Below the pieces are notes generated by a model. It was not told the DNA's origin. It saw only the letters and a list, made by a program, of their open reading frames with translations, and ran no database searches. This document shows positions 17,541 through 25,431 of a DNA stretch of 64,000 nucleotides, one piece after another. This stretch comes from Rhizobium sp. Leaf453 (GTDB lineage Bacteria; Pseudomonadota; Alphaproteobacteria; Rhizobiales; Rhizobiaceae). Position 1 is the stretch's first letter. Each line of letters opens with the position of its first letter. The stretch is taken from the NCBI RefSeq assembly GCF_001425605.1, contig NZ_LMRG01000023.1:650989-714988 (forward strand). The letters run 5' to 3'. The position numbers and the translations under genes are program-made.

Positions 17541-18242
17541 ATGCGACTGGAGCACCTGCAAAGCATCAACAAGGCGCGCGAAAACCGCATTGCCGCTGTC
17601 ACCGTGACGGCGCTGGATGGCGGTGCCTCCAGTCTCTATCTCGATGGCGAAGCCGTAGATGAAGTTATGGTCCCCGCTGTCCAAACCGCTTTGCGGACAG
17701 GGAAATCCGCCATTGTCGAGATCGATGACCGCCCTCTCTTCATCAACGTTTACCTACCGCCTCCGCGTATCGTCGTCATCGGGGCCGTTCATATATCCCA
17801 GGCGCTTGCGGGCATGGCGACGCTTGCGGGTTTCGATCTCAGCATCATCGATCCGCGCAGCGCCTTTGCGACGCCGGAGCGATTCGGCCAGACGGCGCTT
17901 TTCGCGGACTGGCCGGAGGATGTGTTGAAAGATGCGCCGCTCGATGCTTATACAGCGCTCGTCGCCGTCACCCATGATCCGAAAATCGACGATTTTCCGC
18001 TGATATCAGCGCTTGCCGCCGACTGTTTTTATGTCGGTACACTCGGCAGCCGCAAGACCCATGCACGCCGGGTAGAGCGACTGTCGAAGGCCGGGCTGGA
18101 CGAGGCAGCCATCGCCCGTATCCGCGCGCCGATCGGGCTCGATATTCGTGCCTCCAGCCCCGCCGAAATCGCAGTCTCTATCCTCGCCGAGATCATACAG
18201 ACGCTGCGTACTCGCGATGTCATGGGCGGGCGGAGCGTATGA
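17541..18242 (+). CDS. XdhC C-terminal Rossmann protein
   Basis: A 233-residue protein carrying the XdhC C-terminal domain. The glycine-rich loop RIVVIGAVHISQALAGMA replaces the usual GAGH with GAVH. Further marks are SIIDPRSAFATPERF, VAVTHDPKIDD, YVGTLGSRKTHARR and IRAPIGLDIRASSPAEIAVSILAEI. The first 75 residues form a small extra domain that resembles a weak second copy of the XdhC N-terminal part. It should work with the preceding protein in molybdenum-cofactor sulfuration and delivery. Its stop overlaps the next gene by four bases. Confidence 0.88.
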   Translation: MRLEHLQSINKARENRIAAVTVTALDGGASSLYLDGEAVDEVMVPAVQTALRTGKSAIVEIDDRPLFINVYLPPPRIVVIGAVHISQALAGMATLAGFDLSIIDPRSAFATPERFGQTALFADWPEDVLKDAPLDAYTALVAVTHDPKIDDFPLISALAADCFYVGTLGSRKTHARRVERLSKAGLDEAAIARIRAPIGLDIRASSPAEIAVSILAEIIQTLRTRDVMGGRSV

Positions 18243-19858
18243 AGTTCGGACCGGTCGCAGTGGCTGAGGCCGAGGGTACGGTCCTCGCGCATTCCGCAAA
18301 GCTGCTCGACGGCCGCCTGGCGAAAGGTCACCTCCTGTCCGCCGCCGACCTGTGCGCGCTGGAAGCGGCCGGTTTGACCGAAGTCGTGGTCGCACAACTG
18401 GAAGCCGGAGATCTTCTGGAGGATGAGGCTGCCCAGCGGATCGCCGATGCGATTAACCGCGATCACTTCACCTTCTCGGCGGCCGCCACCGGCCGCATCA
18501 ATATTCATGCGGCCGCGGATGGCCTGTTCGTCGCCAGCCGTACAGTCGTCGATCGCCTTAACCGCGTCGATCCGGCGATTACGCTTGCCTGTCTGGGAGA
18601 TCACGTACCAGTTCGAGCCGGCGACATGGTAGCGACGATCAAGATCATTCCGCTGGCAGTTGCGGGTGAGTTTGTCCAGCAGGCGGCCGCCGTTCTGCGA
18701 GACGAAGAAGCCTTTCGGGTGAAGCCGTTTGCCGCGCACCGAGTCGCGCTGATCGCCACGATGCTGCCATCGCTGAAGCCGTCGGTGATGGACAAAACCC
18801 GCCGCATTCTCGAGGATCGCCTGCTCCTGTCGGCTAGCACGCTCATCAACGAAATTCGTGTCGCCCATACATCTGAGGCTGTCGCGTCAGCGATTTCCGG
18901 GGCGGAGCGGGAAGCGGACATGATCATCGTCTTCGGCGCCTCGGCGGTCGCGGATGCCGACGACGTCATCCCGGCGTCGATCCGGCTTGCCGGCGGCCAG
19001 GTCGATCATGTCGGCATGCCCGTCGATCCCGGCAATCTCCTGGTTCTCGGCAAGGTCGGAGAGATTCCGGTCATTGGCGCACCGGGCTGTGCGCGTAGTC
19101 CAAAGGAAAACGGCTTCGACTGGATCCTGGATCGTATTCTGGCCGGAGAATGGCCCAGTCCGGAAGACATTACCGGTCTCGGCGTCGGTGGCCTGCTGAT
19201 GGAAATCCCGACACGTCCGTTGCCACGCGCCTTGACCGGTTTTCAGGAAAAGTCGATTTCGGTTTCCATCGTGCTGTTGGCCGCCGGCAAGGCAAGCCGC
19301 ATGGGGCAGGCAGGGCAGCACAAGCTTCTCGCCGAGTTCGATGGTATCCCGCTTATTCGCAGAAGTGCCGAGGCCGCGTTGGGCGCTAAAGCCACACGGA
19401 CCATCGTCGTAACCGGTCACCGCCAGGACGAGATCCGCGCGGCACTTTCCGGGCTCGATGTGGTCACAGTTGAAAATGCCGATTATGCGACGGGCATGGC
19501 ATCGTCTCTGGTCCACGGCCTGACTTCCATTGCTGCGGATGTGGACGGCGTGTTGGTCATGCTCGCCGACATGCCTTTGGTGACGGCGGAGGATTTGCGG
19601 ATGCTGATCGAGGTTTTCAAAGCGGAGCACGGCCAGGCAATCATCCGGGCCGTCTCCGGCGGGAAGCGCGGCAATCCGGTCATTCTGCCGCGCTCGACCT
19701 TCGAGGCGGTCCGGCAATTGCAGGGCGACATCGGCGCCCGCCATATCATCGAAAGCTCAGGCCTCCCGGTGATCGATGTCGAGATCGGACCGGCCGCGCA
19801 TCTCGATCTCGACACGCCGGAGGCAATCCTTGCGGCGGGCGGCATTCTGAAAGGTTGA
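18239..19858 (+). CDS. MoeA-like / MobA-like (MocA-type) fusion
   Basis: A 539-residue two-part protein. Residues 1-335 resemble the molybdopterin-binding MoeA/MogA type, with TKLLDGRL-like opening, IIVFGASAVADADDVIP and GAPGCARSPKENGFDW. Residues 338-539 are a nucleotidyltransferase: SIVLLAAGKASRMGQ, HKLLAEFDGIPLIRR, VTGHRQDEI, VLVMLADMPLV and GGKRGNPVILP, as in MocA, which attaches CMP to molybdopterin to make MCD. It would therefore load and cap the cofactor for the same hydroxylase that the XdhC and MoxR proteins mature. It is co-translated with the XdhC C-terminal gene. Confidence 0.88.
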   Translation: MKFGPVAVAEAEGTVLAHSAKLLDGRLAKGHLLSAADLCALEAAGLTEVVVAQLEAGDLLEDEAAQRIADAINRDHFTFSAAATGRINIHAAADGLFVASRTVVDRLNRVDPAITLACLGDHVPVRAGDMVATIKIIPLAVAGEFVQQAAAVLRDEEAFRVKPFAAHRVALIATMLPSLKPSVMDKTRRILEDRLLLSASTLINEIRVAHTSEAVASAISGAEREADMIIVFGASAVADADDVIPASIRLAGGQVDHVGMPVDPGNLLVLGKVGEIPVIGAPGCARSPKENGFDWILDRILAGEWPSPEDITGLGVGGLLMEIPTRPLPRALTGFQEKSISVSIVLLAAGKASRMGQAGQHKLLAEFDGIPLIRRSAEAALGAKATRTIVVTGHRQDEIRAALSGLDVVTVENADYATGMASSLVHGLTSIAADVDGVLVMLADMPLVTAEDLRMLIEVFKAEHGQAIIRAVSGGKRGNPVILPRSTFEAVRQLQGDIGARHIIESSGLPVIDVEIGPAAHLDLDTPEAILAAGGILKG

Positions 19859-19862
19859 TTTG

Positions 19863-20180
19863 ATGGACAATATCGCGATCGAGGAGATGTTTGCCGCTCT
19901 CGGCCCCGTCACCGTCAAGCGCATGTTCGGCGGCAAGGGTATCTATTTCGAGGGACTGATTCTCGCGCTGGAGGTAAGCGGCGACATCCTGCTGAAAGCA
20001 GATGGTAAGAGCGCGCCGGAATTCGAGGCGGCCGGCAGCGTGCAATGGACCTATGACGGCAAGGGAAAGCCGGTGAAAATGCCCTATTGGTCGATACCGG
20101 AAGAGGCATTCGACGATCCGGATGAAATGGCGCGCTGGGTCGGGCTCGCCTACGCGGCAGCCTTGCGGGCCAGGAAATAG
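19863..20180 (+). CDS. TfoX N-terminal-domain protein
   Basis: A 105-residue stand-alone TfoX-N domain: EEMFAALGPVTVKRMFGGKGIYFEG, then LILALEVSGDILLKADG and KMPYWSIPEEAFDDPDEMARW. This half of Sxy/TfoX is found alone in many alphaproteobacteria and its job is unclear; a link to competence should not be assumed. The ATG at 19863 comes four bases after the preceding stop, so it is the last gene of the operon. It converges on the Nudix gene with only two bases between the stops. Confidence 0.88.
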   Translation: MDNIAIEEMFAALGPVTVKRMFGGKGIYFEGLILALEVSGDILLKADGKSAPEFEAAGSVQWTYDGKGKPVKMPYWSIPEEAFDDPDEMARWVGLAYAAALRARK

Positions 20181-20182
20181 GT

Positions 20183-20605
20183 TCAGGACGTCGTTTGGGC
20201 CTTCAACGCCTTGACGGCGTCCTGGGCAAAGACCGAAAGCGGTTGCGGGAGATCGTCGAGCGCATACCAACCGATTTCCGAAAGCTTGTCGGGCTCCATC
20301 AACTGGACTTCGCCTGAAAAGTCGTCTGTCACGTAGATAAGCGACACCCAATGCTGGCGGTCGGCCTCGACGCGCTGTTCGCTGAGGCAGAGAAAGCGGG
20401 CGGAATGGATCGTCAGGCCGCTTTCCTCTTCCGCTTCGCGGCGTGCGGCGTCGGCGGCCGGTTCCATGTGGTCGACCTTGCCGCCGACAATACTCCAGTG
20501 GCCCGCTTCCGGAGCCTTGAGGCGCTTGCAAAGCAAAAGCTTGCCGTCATTCAAGACGGCAAGCCCAGAGCCCACACCGGGGAAATCTATGCCTGGATGC
20601 GCCAT
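20183..20605 (-). CDS. Nudix hydrolase
   Basis: A 140-residue Nudix protein with a complete Nudix box GKVDHMEPAADAARREAEEE followed by SGL, matching Gx5Ex7REUxEExGU. Proteins of this size clean up oxidised nucleotides or other nucleoside diphosphate derivatives; the substrate cannot be read from the sequence. The opening FPGVGSGLAVLNDGKLLLCKR is typical of the ADP-ribose and MutT-like group. It starts 16 bases after the end of rhlE on the same strand and may be co-transcribed. Confidence 0.9.
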   Translation of the reverse strand: MAHPGIDFPGVGSGLAVLNDGKLLLCKRLKAPEAGHWSIVGGKVDHMEPAADAARREAEEESGLTIHSARFLCLSEQRVEADRQHWVSLIYVTDDFSGEVQLMEPDKLSEIGWYALDDLPQPLSVFAQDAVKALKAQTTS

Positions 20606-20621
20606 GCGACTGCCTGGATTA

Positions 20622-22160
20622 TCAGGCCTTGCCGGCGATCAGCATGAAGGCCGGAATGTCGTCGCCAAAGCCGATCGGCGTCGGGCCGTCGTCCTGGTCG
20701 CGGCGGTAGCGATTGCGGCGATCGCGGTTGTCGTCGTTGGCAGGATACGGCTGAGGAGCAGGGCGATTGCTGTTACGGCCGGCATTCTGCGGTTTCGTGT
20801 CTGCCTTGCGTTCTGGTCTCACAGGTTCTGCCTTTGCTACGACTGGTTCGGGGGCTGCAGGAATATCGTCTGATTTGGTGTCCGATTTGTGACCGGCCAC
20901 GGCCTGATCCGTTGACGGGCGGGGAGCGCGATCACGATCCTTGTCATTGCGGCGTCCGCCGCGCTTGCCGTCACGGCCGCCGCGCTCGGACTTGCCGCTG
21001 TCGTGGCTTTCCATCGGGGCGGGCAGGGCGGAGAGGTCGCCGTTCAGCCATTCGATCTTCTTGTCGATCAGTTTTTCGATTGCATCGTAAAACTTCGTAT
21101 CGCGCTTGGACACCAGCGTGAAGGCGGCACCCGAGCGTCCCGCGCGGCCGGTACGACCAATGCGGTGGACATAGTCTTCGGCATGAATCGGCACGTCGAA
21201 ATTGAAAACGTGGCTGACATCGGGAATATCAAGGCCGCGGGCCGCGACGTCGGACGCGACAAGCAGCTTGATCTGGCCATCCTTGAAACTCGCCAGCATC
21301 TTCGTGCGCGAGCTCTGGTCCATGTCGCCATGCAGCGCGCCGACCGAGAAGCCGTGCCGGCTCAGTGAGCGGAACAGATCGGCGACATCGAGCTTGCGAT
21401 TGCAGAAGATGATGGCGTTCTTCAGATCTTCCTGCGCGTTGATCAGATCGCGCAGGATGGCGCGCTTCTCGTAGTCTTTCGAATGGGTGGCTACGAGGCG
21501 CTGCGTCACGGTCGTTGCCGTCGAAGAACGGGCAGACACTTCCACGCGCTCCGGGTTCTGCAGGAAGCGATCGGCCAGCTTCTGGATTTCGGGCGGCATG
21601 GTGGCCGAGAAGAACAGCGTCTGGCGCGTGAACGGGATCAGCTTGGCAATGCGCTCGATATCGGGGATGAAGCCCATGTCGAGCATGCGGTCGGCTTCGT
21701 CGATGACCAGGATTTCAACGCCGGTCATCAGCAGCTTGCCGCGCTCGCAGTGGTCGAGCAGACGGCCCGGCGTGCAGATCAGCACATCCGCACCGCGTTC
21801 AAGCTTGCGGTCCTGTTCATCGAAGGACACGCCACCGATCAGCAGCGCAACGTTCAGCTTGTGATTCTTGCCGTACTTTTCGAAGTTCTCTGCAACCTGG
21901 GCGGCCAGTTCGCGCGTCGGCTCGAGAATGAGCGTGCGCGGCATGCGGGCGCGGGCGCGGCCCTTTTCCAGAAGCGTCAGCATCGGCAGCACGAAGGACG
22001 CGGTCTTGCCGGTTCCCGTCTGGGCGATGCCAAGGATATCACGCCGCTGCAGAGCTGGCGGAATGGCGCCTGCCTGGATCGGTGTCGGGATGCTGTAGCC
22101 CGCATCTGTCACTGCGGTAAGAACTTTTTGGCTCAGGCCAAGGTCTGAAAAAGTGGTCAA
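20622..22160 (-). CDS. rhlE: DEAD-box RNA helicase, RhlE type
   Basis: A 512-residue ATP-dependent RNA helicase. Visible motifs: Q-motif region SIPTPIQAGAIPPALQ, motif I AQTGTGKT, PTRELAAQ, motif II DEAD (VIDEADRMLDMGF), motif III SAT, ARGLDIPDVSHVFNFD, and HRIGRTGRAGRSG. The last 130 residues are a basic, low-complexity RNA-binding tail rich in Arg, Gly, Asp and Asn, as usual for RhlE. The start appears to be a TTG at 22158-22160, giving the family opening TTFSDLGLSQ. Such helicases act in ribosome assembly and cold growth. Confidence 0.92.
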   Translation of the reverse strand: MTTFSDLGLSQKVLTAVTDAGYSIPTPIQAGAIPPALQRRDILGIAQTGTGKTASFVLPMLTLLEKGRARARMPRTLILEPTRELAAQVAENFEKYGKNHKLNVALLIGGVSFDEQDRKLERGADVLICTPGRLLDHCERGKLLMTGVEILVIDEADRMLDMGFIPDIERIAKLIPFTRQTLFFSATMPPEIQKLADRFLQNPERVEVSARSSTATTVTQRLVATHSKDYEKRAILRDLINAQEDLKNAIIFCNRKLDVADLFRSLSRHGFSVGALHGDMDQSSRTKMLASFKDGQIKLLVASDVAARGLDIPDVSHVFNFDVPIHAEDYVHRIGRTGRAGRSGAAFTLVSKRDTKFYDAIEKLIDKKIEWLNGDLSALPAPMESHDSGKSERGGRDGKRGGRRNDKDRDRAPRPSTDQAVAGHKSDTKSDDIPAAPEPVVAKAEPVRPERKADTKPQNAGRNSNRPAPQPYPANDDNRDRRNRYRRDQDDGPTPIGFGDDIPAFMLIAGKA

Positions 22161-22374
22161 TTGGAAATCTGTTTCCGTTCCGGTTCTGTCGAACTCTGGT
22201 CAATCGGCGCATGCATAAATTGCCGTTGCTGGGGCTCTTAGTCCCATAGTATGACAAAGTCAAGAAAACCGGTGGTTTGACGGTGGAGAGAGTCAATAAA
22301 CCTTCGCCCGACAACAACATAGCACGAAATCGAACTGCGGATCGTTGCCATGCAATAGCTGAACTGCCGTAACG

Positions 22375-23673
22375 TCAGTTGATGTAGTGGCTGAGCTTGA
22401 TGCCGGCAGTGAGAAACCGCATGGGATCGACGGCTTCGCCGTTGAGGCGGACTTCGTAGTGAAGATGCGGGCCGGTCGAGCGGCCGGTGCTGCCGGAGCG
22501 GCCGATCGCTTCGCCCGAAGAGATCTTGTCGCCGACATTGACCAGGATCGTGGACAGGTGCGCGTAACGGGTGGTGATACCGTTGCCATGGTCGATTTCG
22601 ACCATGTTGCCATAACCGCCGTTCTTGCCGGCGGCGATCACAGTTCCCGGTGCGGTCGCGACGACCCGTGTTCCGACGGAAGCGCGAAAATCGATACCAG
22701 CATGCAAGGCGAGACGACCGAGGAAAGGGTCCAGCCTGTTTCCGAACCGGCTGGTAATATCGCTTTGCGGGGAGGGGTTGTTGAACGGCAGTTTTTTCGC
22801 CTGGCTGCGCACCTGCTCCAGCCGCGCCAGTGCGGAATCGAGAGCTACCAATGAATTGTCGAATGCCCCTGCAGTTTCGGGTTCAACGAATGGGCCGCCG
22901 ACGGCCGCGACGTCCGTCGTCTCGCCAATTTGTGGCGCAAGCGCTTCAGCTGGAAGATCGACACCCGTTCGCGCGAGAATGCCAACGATGGCGTCGGTCG
23001 CTTCCGCCGCGCCAGCGGTCAGTCCCTCGATGCGACTTTTCTGCTGCTGCTCGATATCCTTCAGCGACAGGGTGACCTTGGAAAACATCCGGTCAGCCCT
23101 GTCAGACAGGGTCTCCCGGCCGCCTGTCGGTGCGTAGGCCAACGCAACGTCCGGTGCCTTTTTGTCGCCCATGCCCATCAGGCGTTCGATTGCCTTAATG
23201 CCTCCACTGGCGTCGGCGCGCTTTTCGAGCGCCTGAGGGGTAATGACCGATGGCGTTTCCTTTGCGGAAACACCTGATTCCTCGGCTCTGTCGAGCAGTG
23301 TGTCGAGCTTGCCATGTCGCGAGGTCAGAGCCATCTGCTGCTGCAGGAGTTTTTCGACCTTATCTTCTACGACCTGCTGGTCGAGCAACTGGCGGCTGGT
23401 GACGCGGTCAACTTGGGCGCGCAACGCGGCGATCCGGTCTTCATATTCGTGTTGCATGCGCGCCTGGCGCGCCATGGTGCCGCCGATCAGGTCATCGCGC
23501 AGAACGAGGTAGGAGGTCGCAGCCAGGTAACCAATGGAGAAAACGGAAACGAAGCAAACCGACAATGCGGCCATCCAGGGCCGTAAGGTCATATGCCGGA
23601 CCTTGTCGCCGCTGGCGAGAATGATGATGTGCTTTTGTGCGCGCTTGCCGAAGACCCGGTTTTCCGTAGACAT
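22375..23673 (-). CDS. M23-family murein endopeptidase
   Basis: A 432-residue membrane-anchored peptidase. A basic cytoplasmic tail is followed by one membrane segment (about residues 32-55), a coiled coil (about 65-125), a Ser/Ala-rich linker, and a LytM domain at about 310-425 with SRFGNRLDPF, LHAGIDF and GPHLHYEV carrying the zinc ligands (HxxxD and HxH). It should cut peptide cross-links in the periplasm and, with all ligands present, be active. The ATG at 23671-23673 follows GGGGTGGG; a GTG 30 bases upstream is less likely. Confidence 0.9.
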   Translation of the reverse strand: MSTENRVFGKRAQKHIIILASGDKVRHMTLRPWMAALSVCFVSVFSIGYLAATSYLVLRDDLIGGTMARQARMQHEYEDRIAALRAQVDRVTSRQLLDQQVVEDKVEKLLQQQMALTSRHGKLDTLLDRAEESGVSAKETPSVITPQALEKRADASGGIKAIERLMGMGDKKAPDVALAYAPTGGRETLSDRADRMFSKVTLSLKDIEQQQKSRIEGLTAGAAEATDAIVGILARTGVDLPAEALAPQIGETTDVAAVGGPFVEPETAGAFDNSLVALDSALARLEQVRSQAKKLPFNNPSPQSDITSRFGNRLDPFLGRLALHAGIDFRASVGTRVVATAPGTVIAAGKNGGYGNMVEIDHGNGITTRYAHLSTILVNVGDKISSGEAIGRSGSTGRSTGPHLHYEVRLNGEAVDPMRFLTAGIKLSHYIN

Positions 23674-23753
23674 CAACCCACCCCACAGCGTGCGGAAAAA
23701 CACGTTTTTTGATGGAGTGATTAGACACTGTTAAGGTTAACAAAGCCTTGAGA

Positions 23754-24581
23754 TCAAATATTTGCCGAGGCGGTCATCGACCGGTAGAAAGAGGGCGTGA
23801 GGCCAGCTTCGGCTCTGGCGATATCGTTGAAAGGCGCTTTGAGCGGCCCTCGAAAATTGGCCCGAACGAGCGCTTGAAAGGCTGCCGTGGGGTCCTTTTT
23901 CTGGCGCGCGCAGAGGAACCGGAACCATTTCGCGCCAACCGCGACATGGCCCTTTTCGTCTTCGTAGATGACGTCGAGAACGGCCGCGCTCTCGTGGTCG
24001 CCGGTCTCGCGCATCTTCGTCTGCAGCGCCGGCGTGACGTCGAGGCCCCGCGCTTCGAGAATCAGGGGAACCACAGCCAACCGGGCGGTGAGGTCGTTGC
24101 GTGTATCGTGCGCTGCCTGCCATAGACCATCATGCGCAGGCAGGTCGCCGTAATCAGCGCCCAATGCCCGCAGGCGGTCACGCACCATTCGAAAATGCTT
24201 TGCCTCCTCGAAGGCAACCCGCATCCAGCCGTCGAAGAAGGAGTTCGGAACGGGCTCGGAAGCAAAGCGTGCAACGATATCAAGCGCGAGATCGACCGCG
24301 TTCAGTTCGATATGGGCGATGGCATGGAGCAGGGCGATTCGCCCCCTGAGACTGGTAAGCGCCCGCCGCGGTACCTTTTGCGGTGCGATCAGTTCCGGCT
24401 TTTCAGGGCGCCCCGGCCGATCCGGAGGCATCGTGTCGAGCGGTGTGCGCAAGGACAGCCGGCGCTCGTTCCATCGCCGGGCCGTTTCCTGTGCGAGCAA
24501 CGTCTTCAGGTCGAGGTCGGCAGCATTGATGGCTTGGGCGGCGCCGTCGCGCAGGCTGCGGATGGATGGCAGTTCCGTCAT
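23754..24581 (-). CDS. DUF455 ferritin-like protein
   Basis: A 275-residue protein with the DUF455 pattern. Helices carry HAIAHIELNAVDLALD, FFDGWMRVAFEEAKHFRMVRDRL, PLILEARGLDVTP and VIYEDEKGHVAVGAKWF, whose Glu and His residues fit a ferritin-like di-iron site. The function is not established in the family. Its ATG overlaps the bcp stop by four bases (ATGA), which suggests a linked oxidative role. The start at 24581 was chosen for that overlap and the GGAAC upstream. Confidence 0.88.
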   Translation of the reverse strand: MTELPSIRSLRDGAAQAINAADLDLKTLLAQETARRWNERRLSLRTPLDTMPPDRPGRPEKPELIAPQKVPRRALTSLRGRIALLHAIAHIELNAVDLALDIVARFASEPVPNSFFDGWMRVAFEEAKHFRMVRDRLRALGADYGDLPAHDGLWQAAHDTRNDLTARLAVVPLILEARGLDVTPALQTKMRETGDHESAAVLDVIYEDEKGHVAVGAKWFRFLCARQKKDPTAAFQALVRANFRGPLKAPFNDIARAEAGLTPSFYRSMTASANI

Positions 24582-25066
24582 TGTTCCATATCTGCCGTGG
24601 CAAGGTCTTTGGCAGCTGCCAGCACCTCTTCGGCATGGCCGGAGACCTTCACCTTTTCCCAAATCCTGCGAATGACGCCATCGCGATCGATCAACAACGT
24701 GGTACGCTCGACACCCATATATTTGCGACCATACAGGCTCTTTTCCACCCAGACGCCGTAGGCGTTGACGACGCTCTTTTCCTCGTCGGCGGCGAGAATG
24801 ACGGAAAGATCGTATTTCCTGGCGAACTTGTCGTGCTTTTTCACCGAATCGGGCGAGAGCCCGATAATGACGGTTCCAACGGATGCGAATTCATCCTTTA
24901 GCCCGGTAAAGGCGATCGATTCGGTTGTACAACTGCTTGTGTCATCCTTCGGATAAAAAAACAGAACCACTGCCTTTCCCCGCAACTCCGACAGGGAGAC
25001 AGTGCCGCCGCCGTCGCGCGGAAGGGTAAAATCCGGTGCAATCGCACCTTCTGTCATTCTTGCCAT
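24578..25066 (-). CDS. bcp: Peroxiredoxin, BCP/PrxQ type, apparently 1-Cys
   Basis: A 162-residue thioredoxin-fold peroxidase: APDFTLPRDGGGTVSLSELRGK, then VVLFFYPKDDTSSCTTES with the peroxidatic Cys. It reduces hydroperoxides. Family members often have Pro-Gly before this Cys and a resolving Cys five residues later; here SS precedes it and the position five on is Ala (CTTESIA), and no other Cys is seen, so it should act as a 1-Cys enzyme. The ATG at 25064-25066 gives the standard start. It is co-translated with DUF455. Confidence 0.92.
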   Translation of the reverse strand: MARMTEGAIAPDFTLPRDGGGTVSLSELRGKAVVLFFYPKDDTSSCTTESIAFTGLKDEFASVGTVIIGLSPDSVKKHDKFARKYDLSVILAADEEKSVVNAYGVWVEKSLYGRKYMGVERTTLLIDRDGVIRRIWEKVKVSGHAEEVLAAAKDLATADMEQ

Positions 25067-25431
25067 GGATAATCCTTTTTTCTGCGGCAAACGCTGCGGC
25101 CGTGCCGCCGGAGCCTTATGCGCCGGAACGGCCCGCGTCCAGCGCCGCGTAACCTCAAAACGGTACAACGGCCCTGTCGAGTGGGCTACAGGACAGACAT
25201 CGTTTGCCCTGCCGTTGGTCTTTAACTACTGTGGACGAACGAAAAAGCTAGGCGGCGACGTGTCGCAACAATGGCATACAGGGAACGGAAACTCGAACGA
25301 AGTGAGCCATGCATGCCGCATGCAGCGTGCATGCGTTGGGTTGAAGTCTCGGAAACGGGAGCTTCGATAGCGCGCAGATTGGATACGGATCGCATGATTG
25401 CCTTCAAGATTTCCGGAGAATACCTGAACTG
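25067..25431. other. Intergenic region with a GCATGC cluster
   Basis: This 365-base gap lies between the divergent starts of bcp (minus) and the AsmA-like gene (plus), so it should hold both promoters. No gene with a ribosome site was found. GCATGC occurs three times in 24 bases (25311, 25318, 25329), preceded by CATGCATG. No other structure stands out. Confidence 0.4.
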
